Below are positions 27,550 to 36,595 of a stretch of 64,000 nt of DNA, piece by piece. Where the stretch lies: contig NZ_CP118734.1 in the NCBI RefSeq assembly GCF_032594935.1, positions 276,001-340,000 of the forward strand, given 5' to 3'. The notes beneath the pieces are model-generated. The model had not been told where the DNA came from, searched no databases, and saw only the letters and a list, made by a program, of their open reading frames with translations. The position numbers and the translations under genes were made by a program. Positions within the stretch are counted from its first letter, which is position 1; every line of letters begins with the position of its first letter. Origin of the DNA: Streptococcus sp. 29892 (GTDB lineage: Bacteria > Bacillota > Bacilli > Lactobacillales > Streptococcaceae).

Positions 27550-29340
27550 ATGAAAAAGACAACAAAACTCTTTGCACTTGCAGGTGTAACTCTTCTTTCT
27601 GCATCTGTACTTGCTGCTTGTGGTTCTAAATCATCAAGCTCAACAGAACAAAACTTGTCATTCCCGTCAGAAGTGAAACAAGACGGAACTGCTGTGGCTG
27701 ATGCACAGTTGAAATACGCTTGGGTGTCGCCGACAACTTCATCAGGTCTTTTGATTGATGAATTGACTGAGAATACAACAGACTCAACTTTTGGTGGAAT
27801 GGTCGATATCTCAATGTTCGGTTATGATGGAAATCGTAAATTGGACGATTCAGGTCTTGCTAAGGCTGAATTTGATATCGAAAACAAAAAAATCACTGTT
27901 AGCTTGACAGGTAAAGACTACAAGTGGTCTGATGGTCAGCCATTCACAATCAATGATTACATCTTCACAATCAAGTCATTGGCAAGCAAAGACTACACAG
28001 GTGTGCGTTTTGATGATAAATTCTTGAACATCGTGGGTATGGAAGAATTTGTGGCTGGAACAGCATCAGATATTTCTGGTATCAAGAAAGTTGACGACTA
28101 CACAGTAGAATTGACAGTGAAAGAAATGTCACCTTCTATGATGTATGCTGGCGGTGATGTACCTGCCTATATCCAACCAGAACACATCTACAAAGATATT
28201 CCTGTGGCTGATTGGGAAAAGAGCGAGTACTCACGTACTGCTAAACTTGTAGGTATGGGTCCATGGAAGATTAAAGAAATTGTTAACGGTGAGTCTATCA
28301 CTTACGTTCCAAACGAACACTTCTTCAAGGGAACAACTCCAAAAACAAGCTCATTGAAGATTGATATCGTTTCACCTGATACAATCGTTTCTGAGATGAA
28401 GGCTGGTAACTACGATATCGCTGATATGCCAGTTGACCAATTGGATTCATACAAAGACTTGTCTAACTTGAACATCGTTGGTTCACTTAACTCATCTTAC
28501 GAATACATCTCATTTAACTTTGGTAAATATGACGAGGCTGCTGAGAAGAACGTCATGAATGAAAATGCTAAGATGAATGATGTGAAACTTCGTCAAGCGA
28601 TTGCCTATGCAATTGATACCAAGACTGCTGGTGAGAAATTGTATAACGGCTTGTACCACCCAGCAAACTCATTGATTATCTCATTCTTTGGCGAACTTCA
28701 TGATTCTGAATTGGCAGGCTATACATACGATCCAGAAAAAGCTAAGAAACTCTTGGATGAAGCTGGCTACAAGGATACAAACGGTGACGGCATTCGTGAA
28801 GGTAAAGACGGTAAAGAATTCAAAATCACTTTCGCAGCTCGTAAACGTACAGAAGCGAACGAAGCACTCGTACAACAATACATTGCTTGGTGGAAAGAAG
28901 TTGGCTTGAATGTTGAATTGTACACTGGCCGTACTGTTGAAGTAAATACTTTCTACGATGCAATTCAAGCAAATGACCCTGCAATTGATATGTATGCTGG
29001 TGGATGGTCAACAGGTTACGATCCAAATCCTAACGGACTTTGGGGAGAACTTGCTCCATTCAACATGTCACGTTTCGTATCTGAAGAAAACACTAAATTG
29101 TTGGATGCAATCGGCTCAGTAGAATCATTTGATGAGAAGAAAAACCTTGAAAGCTACAAGGCATGGCAAAAGTATGCTGCTGAACAAGCATTTGCTATCC
29201 CAACATTTGAATCTGAAGAAATTACAGCACTTAACAAACGTGTGAAGAACTACGATTCTAACTACGGTTCAGCTTCAGGCAAAGGTATTGCGCTTGAAAA
29301 TATCGAATTGACAGCTGACAAAGGTGTAGCAGCAGAATAA
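27550..29340 (+). CDS. oppA: Oligopeptide ABC transporter substrate-binding lipoprotein
   Basis: 596 residues from ATG 27550; the in-frame extension upstream covers the promoter. Lipoprotein signal with lipobox LAAC (Cys24). Family 5 extracellular solute-binding features: DYKWSDGQPFTINDYIFT, VGMGPWKIKEIVNGESITY, YDIADMPVDQLDSY and LRQAIAYAIDT. It captures peptides at the cell surface for the OppBCDF channel encoded downstream. A very strong terminator between oppA and oppD, plus separate promoters, lets the receptor be made in excess of the channel. Confidence 0.94.
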   Translation: MKKTTKLFALAGVTLLSASVLAACGSKSSSSTEQNLSFPSEVKQDGTAVADAQLKYAWVSPTTSSGLLIDELTENTTDSTFGGMVDISMFGYDGNRKLDDSGLAKAEFDIENKKITVSLTGKDYKWSDGQPFTINDYIFTIKSLASKDYTGVRFDDKFLNIVGMEEFVAGTASDISGIKKVDDYTVELTVKEMSPSMMYAGGDVPAYIQPEHIYKDIPVADWEKSEYSRTAKLVGMGPWKIKEIVNGESITYVPNEHFFKGTTPKTSSLKIDIVSPDTIVSEMKAGNYDIADMPVDQLDSYKDLSNLNIVGSLNSSYEYISFNFGKYDEAAEKNVMNENAKMNDVKLRQAIAYAIDTKTAGEKLYNGLYHPANSLIISFFGELHDSELAGYTYDPEKAKKLLDEAGYKDTNGDGIREGKDGKEFKITFAARKRTEANEALVQQYIAWWKEVGLNVELYTGRTVEVNTFYDAIQANDPAIDMYAGGWSTGYDPNPNGLWGELAPFNMSRFVSEENTKLLDAIGSVESFDEKKNLESYKAWQKYAAEQAFAIPTFESEEITALNKRVKNYDSNYGSASGKGIALENIELTADKGVAAE

Positions 29341-29360
29341 TCCTATTTCATCCAAATAGT

Positions 29361-29396
29361 ATCTGAAAAAGCCAACTTGGTTGGCTTTTTTCAGAT
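29361..29396 (+). terminator. Strong terminator between oppA and oppD
   Basis: Stem GCCAAC / GTTGGC continued by AAAAA / TTTTT and ATCTG / CAGAT with one bulged T; the uridine tract lies in the 3' arm. Confidence 0.9.
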
Positions 29397-29405
29397 GGCT
29401 ATTGG

Positions 29406-29420
29406 AATTTTCAGATAATT
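29406..29420. promoter_or_regulatory. CodY box at the oppDFBC promoter
   Basis: AATTTTCAGATAATT matches the CodY consensus at 14 of 15 and lies 4 bases upstream of the -10, over the -35 position, where bound CodY would block RNA polymerase. Confidence 0.75.
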
Positions 29421-29424
29421 ATGG

Positions 29425-29430
29425 TATAGT
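29425..29430 (+). promoter_or_regulatory. Extended -10 of oppDFBC
   Basis: ATGGTATAGTAG gives TGG-TATAGT; a leader of about 130 bases follows before the GTG start at 29564. I see no riboswitch in it. Confidence 0.65.
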
Positions 29431-29563
29431 AGAACCAGTACACAAAAAAAGAGTAATTTACTTTTTAATATATGAATTGGTTAGTCAAAGACTGGATGAT
29501 GTTGATATTATAGAGTTCGAAATGATTGAGCTTGATTAGCCGATAGACAAAGGAGGACGAAGC

Positions 29564-30562
29564 GTGGCTACTGAAAAACCGCTTTTAGATATTAAAGATT
29601 TACACGTCGGATTCCGTATTGCTGATGATTATTTTGATGCTGTTGATGGCGTTGATATTTCATTGCAGAAGAATGAGATTCTTGCAATCGTTGGAGAATC
29701 AGGATGTGGTAAATCTACTTTGGCAACGACCATTATGGGCTTGCACAATCCATTAAATACCAAAATCACAGGAAGTATCCAGTACAATGATATGGAGTTA
29801 ATTGGGATGGATGAAACCAAGTACAATACTGTACGCGGAAATGACATTGGGATGATTTTTCAAGATCCCTTGGCTTCCCTCAACCCCTTGATGACCATTG
29901 GAGCGCAGATTGATGAAGCCCTCTTCTATCACACGGACTTGGATGCGACTGCTCGTACGGAGCGTGTTTTGGAGTTGTTGGCTCAGGTTGGTATTCCAAA
30001 TCCTAAGCGGACTTTTAAACAGTATCCACATGAATTGTCAGGTGGTATGCGTCAGCGTATCGTTATTGCCATGGCCCTTTCTTGTAAGCCACCAATCATT
30101 ATTGCCGATGAGCCTACAACAGCCTTGGATGTGACCATCCAGGCACAGATTTTGGACCTCTTGAATGATATTCAGGCGGAAACGGGTTCTGGTATTATTT
30201 TGATTACCCACGACTTGGGTGTAGTGGCAGAAACGGCTGATCGTGTAGCCGTTATGTATGGTGGTCAGTTTGTTGAGGTGGCTCCTGTTGAGGAACTCTT
30301 TACCAATCCAAAACATCCATATACACGTTCGCTCTTGAAGTCAAATCCGCAATCAGGTGGCGAAGGTGGGGATCTTCACGTTATCGAAGGTATCGTACCA
30401 CCGATTACCAAAATGTTGCGTCAAGGTTGCCGTTTTGCACCACGTATTCCTTGGATTGAAGCAAGTGCTCACGAGGAAAATCCAGGTATGCACGAAGTAG
30501 GACCAAATCACTTTGTGCGTTGTACTTGTCACGAAACATTCTATTTTGAAGAGGAGGCCTAA
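29564..30562 (+). CDS. oppD: Oligopeptide ABC transporter ATPase OppD
   Basis: 332 residues from GTG 29564 after AAAGGAGGA. Motifs: Walker [10 protein letters not shown], signature [15 protein letters not shown], Walker [14 protein letters not shown] and [16 protein letters not shown]-terminal oligopeptide-transporter extension carries four cysteines ([17 protein letters not shown]), typical of the cluster-binding region in Opp/Dpp ATPases. It pairs with OppF. 3 bases separate it from oppF. Confidence 0.94.
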   Translation: MATEKPLLDIKDLHVGFRIADDYFDAVDGVDISLQKNEILAIVGESGCGKSTLATTIMGLHNPLNTKITGSIQYNDMELIGMDETKYNTVRGNDIGMIFQDPLASLNPLMTIGAQIDEALFYHTDLDATARTERVLELLAQVGIPNPKRTFKQYPHELSGGMRQRIVIAMALSCKPPIIIADEPTTALDVTIQAQILDLLNDIQAETGSGIILITHDLGVVAETADRVAVMYGGQFVEVAPVEELFTNPKHPYTRSLLKSNPQSGGEGGDLHVIEGIVPPITKMLRQGCRFAPRIPWIEASAHEENPGMHEVGPNHFVRCTCHETFYFEEEA

Positions 30563-30565
30563 ATA

Positions 30566-31507
30566 GTGGGATTTATTGAAGTAAAAGATTTAAAAGTCCA
30601 TTATCCAATTCGAAGTGGCTTCTTTAACCGTGTCACAGACCATGTTTATGCCGTGGATGGTGTCAATCTCGAGTTTGAAGAGGGAAAAACCTATGGTTTG
30701 GTAGGCGAGTCAGGTTCTGGTAAGTCAACAATTGGTAAGGCAATTATTGGTTTGGAGCGGGCTACATCTGGTCAAATCATCTATGAGGGTCAGGATGTGA
30801 CCAACAAATCACGCAGTAAAAAAGGTAACTTTAATCGTGATGTCCAAATGATTTTCCAAGATTCGCTTTCTAGTTTCAACCCTAAAAAACGTATTTTAGA
30901 CATTATTGCTGAGCCTATTCGTAACTTTGACCGTCTTTCTCCAGATGAGGAGAAGAAAAAGGTTCTTCAACTCTTGGATACCATCGGTCTCAACGAAGAA
31001 GCCTTGATCAAGTATCCACATGAATTTTCAGGTGGTCAGCGTCAGCGTATCGGTGTTGCCCGTGCCCTAGCAAGTAATCCGCGTCTGATTATTGCTGATG
31101 AGCCTGTTTCTGCCTTGGACTTGTCTGTTCAAGCTCAGGTTTTGAACTATATGAAACGTATCCAAGATGAGTTTAAACTCAGCTACCTCTTTATTTCTCA
31201 TGATCTTGGTGTTGTGCAACATATGTGTGACGAATTGTTTATCATGTACCGTGGTCGCTTCGTAGAAACGGGTAACAAGCAGGACATCTATAACAATCCA
31301 CAGCATATCTATACCAAACGTCTTTTGTCAGCTATTCCATCGATTGATCCAGTTAATCGTTTGAAGAACAAGGAAAAACGCTTGGTTGCTGAAAAAGAGT
31401 ATCAAGAAAAACAAGGTCAATACTATGATGAAAAGGGTCGAGTTTACGATTTACAAACCTTCTCAGCAACTCATCAGGTAGCCCTTCCAAAAGGAGGTCA
31501 GAACTAA
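30566..31507 (+). CDS. oppF: Oligopeptide ABC transporter ATPase OppF
   Basis: 313 residues from GTG 30566 with GAGGAGG in the end of oppD. Motifs: Walker A GESGSGKST, signature FSGGQRQRIGVARAL, Walker B LIIADEPVSALDLS and LFISHDLGVVQHMCD. The C-terminal part ends with a charged stretch (KEKRLVAEKEYQEKQ). Second nucleotide-binding subunit of the Opp importer. Confidence 0.94.
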   Translation: MGFIEVKDLKVHYPIRSGFFNRVTDHVYAVDGVNLEFEEGKTYGLVGESGSGKSTIGKAIIGLERATSGQIIYEGQDVTNKSRSKKGNFNRDVQMIFQDSLSSFNPKKRILDIIAEPIRNFDRLSPDEEKKKVLQLLDTIGLNEEALIKYPHEFSGGQRQRIGVARALASNPRLIIADEPVSALDLSVQAQVLNYMKRIQDEFKLSYLFISHDLGVVQHMCDELFIMYRGRFVETGNKQDIYNNPQHIYTKRLLSAIPSIDPVNRLKNKEKRLVAEKEYQEKQGQYYDEKGRVYDLQTFSATHQVALPKGGQN

Positions 31508-31508
31508 G

Positions 31509-32465
31509 ATGTGGAAAACAGTTTTACGTCGTTTGCTCATGATGATTCCTCAAATTATCATTTTGAGTGTCATCGCTTTCTTCGTGGCTAAGATGATGCC
31601 AGGGGATCCTTTTACGGGTATGATTGATCCCAATATCGACCCAGCCATTATCGAACAAAAACGGATTGCAGCAGGGTACTATGACCCAATTCATATTCAA
31701 TACTTCCGCTGGGTTGGTAATCTCTTGCAGGGTGATTTTGGTCAGAGTTTCCTCTTTAAGCAACCAGTTTTGGATGTTATCATGCAACGCTTGAACAATA
31801 CTATTTGGTTGTCGCTCTTGACTATGATTTTGACCTATGCCATCGCTCTTCCTTTGGGGATGATTGCTGGTCGCTACCAAAACTCCCTAGCTGATAAGGT
31901 GATTGGGGTTTATAACTTCCTGACCTTCTCAACACCAACCTTCGTTTTTGCCATTCTTATGTTGTGGTTGTTTGGTTTTAGCTTGGGCTGGTTCCCAACT
32001 CGTGGTTCAATCGGGGGTGGCGTTGAAGGTTTTGCAGCAGTACTCAGCCGTCTTCATCATATGATTTTACCGGCGATTACCATGGCTATCTTATCTACAA
32101 CAGTAACCATCCAGTACCTCCGTACAGGGATTATTGATGCTAAGAGCCAAGATTATGTCCGTACGGCGCGTGCTAAGGGTGTTCCTGAGCGTGTGGTTTA
32201 CAACCGTCATATCTTCCGTAACTCAATTTTGCCAATTGCATCCTTCTTGGGTTATGAATTGACAGGTTTGATTGGTGGTTCTATTTTCATCGAAAATATT
32301 TTCACCTATCCAGGTATTGGTCAATTGTTCTATAATTCCATTTCTAGTCGTGATTATAGTGTTATCTTGGCCCTCTTGTTGATATTTGGTATGGGAACTC
32401 TCTTGGGAACCTTGATTTCAGATATTATCATGAGTATTGTAGATCCACGTATCCGTGTGAAATAG
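31509..32465 (+). CDS. oppB: Oligopeptide ABC transporter permease OppB
   Basis: 318 residues, about six membrane segments. An N-terminal helix LLMMIPQIIILSVIAFFVAK and MMPGDPF precede the binding-protein-dependent transport domain, with the EAA loop YVRTARAKGVPERVVYNRH. This order (D, F, B, C) matches lactococcal-type opp operons. One base separates it from oppF. Confidence 0.93.
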   Translation: MWKTVLRRLLMMIPQIIILSVIAFFVAKMMPGDPFTGMIDPNIDPAIIEQKRIAAGYYDPIHIQYFRWVGNLLQGDFGQSFLFKQPVLDVIMQRLNNTIWLSLLTMILTYAIALPLGMIAGRYQNSLADKVIGVYNFLTFSTPTFVFAILMLWLFGFSLGWFPTRGSIGGGVEGFAAVLSRLHHMILPAITMAILSTTVTIQYLRTGIIDAKSQDYVRTARAKGVPERVVYNRHIFRNSILPIASFLGYELTGLIGGSIFIENIFTYPGIGQLFYNSISSRDYSVILALLLIFGMGTLLGTLISDIIMSIVDPRIRVK

Positions 32466-32478
32466 AAGGAGGAGTAAG

Positions 32479-33381
32479 GTGAGTAAAGAAAATAAAAAAC
32501 AAGTACAATCAACTTCAACTCCTCCAGGTGGTTTTCGCGTCATCGCGCGGGAGTTCTTGAAGGATAGATTAGCTTTAGCTTCCTTGGTCATTTTGGTGAC
32601 AGTTCTTTTGACTGTTTTCATCGGTGCCCTGGTCTTGGATCAAGAGCAAGTGATGAAAGTCAATCTTTTGGGACGTTACTTGGAACCTGGAGTTGATGGT
32701 TATATCTTGGGAACGGATGAAGGTGGTAAAGACATCTTTGGTCAGTTGATTATTGGTGCTCGAAACTCCATTGTTATCGGTTTTACTATTACCATTATTA
32801 CAAGTATTGTTGGTATCTCGGTCGGATTGATTTCAGGCTATTATGGAGGTCGTTTGGATGGTTTCTTGATGCGGATTGTAGACTTCATTATGATTCTACC
32901 TGTTACGATGCTCATTATCGTTTTCGTAACGGTTATCAAAAACTATACCATTTATCACTTTATCCTAATCATGAGTGCCTTCTATTGGACAGCTAAGGCC
33001 CGCCTTTTCCGTACAAGAACCTTGTCAGAGGCGAGCTTGGATTATGTCAATGCATCCAAAACACTTGGAACAAGTGACTTTATGATCATGTTCCGTGAGA
33101 TTTTGCCTAACTTGAGTTCTTTGATTATTGTCAACTTGACCCTCAACTTTGCAGGGAATATTGGTATCGAAACATCATTGACCTATCTTGGGTTTGGTCT
33201 CCCATCGACGGTTCCAAGTTTGGGTACCTTGATTTCAAATGCCCGTAACGCAGACATCTTAGAGAACAAGACCTGGATTTGGTTGCCAGCAGCCATCTTC
33301 ATCCTTGTCATGATGCTTTGTATTAACTATGTCGGTCAAGCCTTCCAACGTGCTGCCGATGCCAAACAACGTCTAGGGTAA
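32479..33381 (+). CDS. oppC: Oligopeptide ABC transporter permease OppC
   Basis: 300 residues from GTG 32479 after AGGAGGAG. A cytoplasmic N-terminus (FRVIAREFLKDRLALASLV) leads into the first helix; LGTDEGGKDIFGQLIIGAR and the EAA loop YVNASKTLGTSDFMIMFREI are the OppC/DppC hallmarks. It forms the membrane channel with OppB. A terminator follows. Confidence 0.93.
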   Translation: MSKENKKQVQSTSTPPGGFRVIAREFLKDRLALASLVILVTVLLTVFIGALVLDQEQVMKVNLLGRYLEPGVDGYILGTDEGGKDIFGQLIIGARNSIVIGFTITIITSIVGISVGLISGYYGGRLDGFLMRIVDFIMILPVTMLIIVFVTVIKNYTIYHFILIMSAFYWTAKARLFRTRTLSEASLDYVNASKTLGTSDFMIMFREILPNLSSLIIVNLTLNFAGNIGIETSLTYLGFGLPSTVPSLGTLISNARNADILENKTWIWLPAAIFILVMMLCINYVGQAFQRAADAKQRLG

Positions 33382-33390
33382 GCAACCTAT

Positions 33391-33418
33391 AAGAGTTCCT
33401 TCGGGAGCTCTTTTTTTC
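33391..33418 (+). terminator. Terminator of oppDFBC
   Basis: Stem GAGTTCC / GGAGCTC (one G-U) with a short loop, then TTTTTTTTT. Confidence 0.85.
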
Positions 33419-33444
33419 TTCTTTCAGTTGTCACAGGCTTGTTT

Positions 33445-33473
33445 TTTACAGAATTTGGAAAATATGGTAAAAT
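33445..33473 (+). promoter_or_regulatory. Promoter of the Asp23-DAK2 operon
   Basis: TTTACA at 33445-33450 and TAAAAT at 33468-33473 with a 17-nt spacer and TGG before the -10. Confidence 0.75.
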
Positions 33474-33504
33474 GGAGTGATAAAACTATTTGAGGTAAGG
33501 AATT

Positions 33505-33870
33505 ATGACTGTTAAAATCAATACAAAAGACGGCCAAATTGAATTGACTGATGACGTGATTGCCACAGTTGTCGGTGGTGCTACGACTGAGATTTTCGGT
33601 GTTGTTGGTATGGCTAGTAAGTCTGCGATTAAGGATAATTTTCAGGCACTTTTACGCAAGGAAAATTACTCCAAAGGTGTTGTTATTAAGACCTTGGAAG
33701 ATGGTCGCATTGCAGTCGATGTTTACACTGTTATGAGTTACGGTGTGAAAATCAGTGAAGTATCTCGCAATATCCAAGAACGTGTGAAATTCAACTTGGA
33801 AAATCAATTAGGTATCTCTGTTGATGCCGTTAATGTTTTTATCCAGAATATTAAAGTCGTAGGAGAATAA
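33505..33870 (+). CDS. Asp23/Gls24 family protein (YloU-like)
   Basis: 121 residues. Conserved family pattern: IELTDDVIATVVGGATTEIFGV near the N-terminus, MASKS, then VYTVMSYGVKISEVSRNIQE and a C-terminal VNVFIQNIKVV. Asp23-like proteins lie at the membrane and are linked to envelope stress. It has AGGTAAGG before its ATG and is 2 bases from the DAK2 gene, the usual pairing in Firmicutes. Confidence 0.9.
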   Translation: MTVKINTKDGQIELTDDVIATVVGGATTEIFGVVGMASKSAIKDNFQALLRKENYSKGVVIKTLEDGRIAVDVYTVMSYGVKISEVSRNIQERVKFNLENQLGISVDAVNVFIQNIKVVGE

Positions 33871-33872
33871 TT

Positions 33873-35537
33873 GTGTCTAAAATTACAACAAGTTTATTTC
33901 AAGAAATGGTGCAGGCAGCATCCACTCGTCTAAATAAACAGGCCGAATATGTGAACTCGCTCAATGTCTTCCCAGTTCCTGATGGAGATACGGGCACCAA
34001 TATGGGGATGACCATTACAAATGGTGCCAAAGAAGTGGCGGATAAGCCGGCAAATACAGTTGGTGAAGTCGCTCAAATCTTGTCAAAAGGTTTGCTCATG
34101 GGAGCTCGCGGAAACTCTGGCGTTATTACGTCACAATTGTTCCGTGGTTTTGGTCAGTCTGTCAAAGGCAAGGTTGAGTTAGACGGTAAAGATTTGGCGC
34201 AAGCCTTCCAACATGGTGTTGAAGTGGCTTATAAGGCTGTAATGAAACCAGTTGAAGGTACCATTTTGACGGTTTCTCGTGGTGCGGCGACGGCTGCCCT
34301 TAAAAAAGCAGAAGAAACTGATGATGCGGTTGAGGTCATGCGTGCAACTCTGGAAGGTGCCAACCGTGCCCTCAAGAAAACCCCTGACATGCTTCCAGTC
34401 TTGAAAGAGGTTGGGGTTGTCGATTCAGGTGGTCAAGGTCTGGTTTATATTTACGAAGGCTTCTTGTCAGCATTGACAGGTGAGTACATTGCGTCAGAGG
34501 ATTTTGAAGCGACACCAGCTGTTATGTCAGAAATGATCAATGCAGAGCACCACAAGTCAGTTGCCGGTCATGTGGCGACAGAAGACATTACCTTCGGTTA
34601 TTGTACAGAAATCATGGTAGCTCTTCGTCAAGGTCCTACTTATGTCAAGGACTTTGATTATGAAGAATTCCGCAACTATCTCAACGACCTTGGGGATTCC
34701 CTCCTAGTGGTCAACGATGATGAAATTGTTAAAGTCCACGTCCATACAGAAGATCCAGGTTTGGTCATGCAAGCTGGTCTCCAATATGGTAGCTTGGTCA
34801 AGGTAAAAGTGGACAATATGCGTGAGCAACATGAAGCGCAGGTTGAAAAAGAAGAAGCCTACCAAAAACCAGCTGAGCAAAAAGAATACGGAATTATTGC
34901 TGTTGCGGCAGGTGAGGGATTGACAGAAATCTTCAAATCACAAGGAGTTGACTATGTGATTTCAGGTGGTCAGACCATGAACCCATCAACAGAAGATTTT
35001 GTCAATGCCATTGAATTGGTCAATGCCCGAAATGTCATCTTGTTGCCAAACAACAAGAACATCTTGATGGCTGCTCAGACGGCTGCTGAGGTGGCAGAAG
35101 TTGCGGTTAAGGTTGTGGAAACTAAGACCCTACCACAAGGTTTTACTAGCTTACTTGCCTTTGATCCAAGTCGTGATTTGGAAAGTAACTTTGAGGCTAT
35201 GACGGCATCTCTTACAGAGGTGAAAAGTGGTAGTGTAACAACTGCAGTCCGTGACACAACCATCGATGGTCTTGAAATTCATGAGAATGATAACCTTGGT
35301 ATGGTTGATGGCAAGATTGTGGTGTCCAATCCAGATATGATGGAAACACTTGTTGCTACCTTTGAGAAAATGCTGGACGAAGATAGCGAAATCGTAACGA
35401 TCTATATCGGTGAAGATGGAGATGAGGAATTGGCTCAGACACTTGCAGACCAATTAGAAGAACAATTTGAAGATATCGAGGTGGAAATCCATCAAGGAAA
35501 TCAACCGGTTTATCCATATCTTTTCAGTGTAGAATAA
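33873..35537 (+). CDS. DAK2-domain kinase, FakA-like fatty acid kinase
   Basis: 554 residues from GTG 33873. An N-terminal DAK2 (DhaL-like) ATP-binding domain has VFPVPDGDTGTNMGMT and LLMGARGNSGVI. A central region follows, then a C-terminal domain (GIIAVAAGEGLTEIFKSQG, ISGGQTMNPSTEDFV, LLPNNKNILMAA) like that of FakA/YloV. Known: FakA phosphorylates fatty acids carried by FakB, feeding exogenous fatty acid into phospholipid. No fakB is in this window. Coupled to the Asp23-like gene. Confidence 0.88.
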   Translation: MSKITTSLFQEMVQAASTRLNKQAEYVNSLNVFPVPDGDTGTNMGMTITNGAKEVADKPANTVGEVAQILSKGLLMGARGNSGVITSQLFRGFGQSVKGKVELDGKDLAQAFQHGVEVAYKAVMKPVEGTILTVSRGAATAALKKAEETDDAVEVMRATLEGANRALKKTPDMLPVLKEVGVVDSGGQGLVYIYEGFLSALTGEYIASEDFEATPAVMSEMINAEHHKSVAGHVATEDITFGYCTEIMVALRQGPTYVKDFDYEEFRNYLNDLGDSLLVVNDDEIVKVHVHTEDPGLVMQAGLQYGSLVKVKVDNMREQHEAQVEKEEAYQKPAEQKEYGIIAVAAGEGLTEIFKSQGVDYVISGGQTMNPSTEDFVNAIELVNARNVILLPNNKNILMAAQTAAEVAEVAVKVVETKTLPQGFTSLLAFDPSRDLESNFEAMTASLTEVKSGSVTTAVRDTTIDGLEIHENDNLGMVDGKIVVSNPDMMETLVATFEKMLDEDSEIVTIYIGEDGDEELAQTLADQLEEQFEDIEVEIHQGNQPVYPYLFSVE

Positions 35538-35539
35538 GT

Positions 35540-35569
35540 AAACTCGCAGGCCTAGGCTTGCGAGTTTTT
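35540..35569 (+). terminator. Terminator after the DAK2 gene
   Basis: Stem AACTCGCA / TGCGAGTT with an inner palindromic GGCCTAGGC-type loop, then TTTG. Confidence 0.8.
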
Positions 35570-35624
35570 GTGTCGATTTGTCTACAATTTCCAGTAGACC
35601 TATGACAAAGCCGAATGGCTATGG

Positions 35625-35630
35625 TATAAT
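35625..35630 (+). promoter_or_regulatory. Extended -10 immediately before tsaE (probable leaderless transcript)
   Basis: ATGGTATAAT ends only 7 bases before the tsaE ATG at 35638. The expected transcription start (about 7 bases after the -10) coincides with the A of the start codon, and there is no ribosome site. Confidence 0.6.
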
Positions 35631-35637
35631 AACAAGT

Positions 35638-36078
35638 ATGTATAGTCAAAATGAAAATGAATTGATTGCCATTGGCGAGCGAATTGGTAGGGCTTGTAAG
35701 GCCAATCAAGTGCTAGTCCTGTCGGGCGATTTAGGTGCAGGCAAGACAACATTGACCAAGGGGTTGGCTATGGGTTTGGATATTGACCAGATGATTAAAA
35801 GTCCGACTTATACCATTGTCCGTGAGTATGAAGGTCGAATGCCTCTCTATCACTTGGATGTCTATCGGATTGGTGACGATCCGGATTCTATTGATTTAGA
35901 TGATTTTCTCTATGGTTGTGGTGTGACGGTTATCGAATGGGGAGAATTGTTGGATGCTAGTCTTTTGGATGACTATTTGCTCATTCGTATCGAGAAGGAA
36001 GAAGACGGTCGTCGTCTGACTTTTAAGGCTCATGGGGCTAAAAGTCAAGTATTGGCTGAGGAAATACAGAATGACTGA
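35638..36078 (+). CDS. tsaE: tRNA threonylcarbamoyladenosine biosynthesis ATPase TsaE
   Basis: 146 residues from ATG 35638 (MYSQNENELIAIGERIG). The frame is open back to 35578, but that extension spans the promoter. TsaE works with TsaB, TsaD and TsaC to make t6A37 on ANN-decoding tRNAs. Walker A GDLGAGKTTLTKGLA, switch region KSPTYTIVREYEG, YHLDVYRI and the IEWGELLD motif are present. It is first of a tsaE-GNAT-LCP unit (8-base and 4-base overlaps). Confidence 0.94.
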   Translation: MYSQNENELIAIGERIGRACKANQVLVLSGDLGAGKTTLTKGLAMGLDIDQMIKSPTYTIVREYEGRMPLYHLDVYRIGDDPDSIDLDDFLYGCGVTVIEWGELLDASLLDDYLLIRIEKEEDGRRLTFKAHGAKSQVLAEEIQND

Positions 36079-36595
36079 AAAAGAAGTATATTTTAGCGAG
36101 GCTGAGCCAGCTGATGCGGTGGCCTTTATTGATTTTATGAACCAAGTGGCTAGAGAATCGGATTATCTGGTCATGGATGAATCAGGCTTTCGGTTTAGTC
36201 CTGAAGAGATGGAAAGGATTTTTGAAGCTGGCATTGAAAATCCTAGTGAACTGTGTTTGCTAGCAAAAGTTGGTTCAGAGGTTATCGGCGCCATCTCAGT
36301 CAAGTCTTCTAAGCAGTTTCGGATCAGCCATATCGGGAATATTTTCATTGCGATAAAAAAAGATTACTGGGGACATGGTTTGGGGACCATTTTACTGGAT
36401 GAGGTCATCGAGTGGGCTCAGGAAATGGACCTCCTCAAGCGTCTGGAATTAACTGTTCAGGTGCGCAATCAAGCGGCAGTCCACCTCTATCAGAAGATGG
36501 GCTTTGTGATTGAAGGGACCCAAGTGAGAGGGGCTAGAACAGATGAAGGGGAATGGCTTGACCTCTATTACATGGGCAGGCTGATTGGTGAATGA
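36071..36595 (+). CDS. GNAT-family N-acetyltransferase
   Basis: 174 residues from ATG 36071 with GAGGAAA in the end of tsaE; the longer frame lies inside tsaE. Acetyl-CoA binding motif A is HIGNIFIAIKKDYWGHGLGT, followed by LELTVQVRNQAAVHLYQKMGF and a C-terminal LDLYYMGRLI, as in RimL/YkwB-type acetyltransferases. The substrate is unknown. Translationally coupled on both sides. Confidence 0.87.
   Translation: MTEKEVYFSEAEPADAVAFIDFMNQVARESDYLVMDESGFRFSPEEMERIFEAGIENPSELCLLAKVGSEVIGAISVKSSKQFRISHIGNIFIAIKKDYWGHGLGTILLDEVIEWAQEMDLLKRLELTVQVRNQAAVHLYQKMGFVIEGTQVRGARTDEGEWLDLYYMGRLIGE

Noticed and set aside
29431..29563. Riboswitch in the oppD leader
   Set aside because: No stable nested structure or known aptamer signature seen; CodY box explains regulation more simply.
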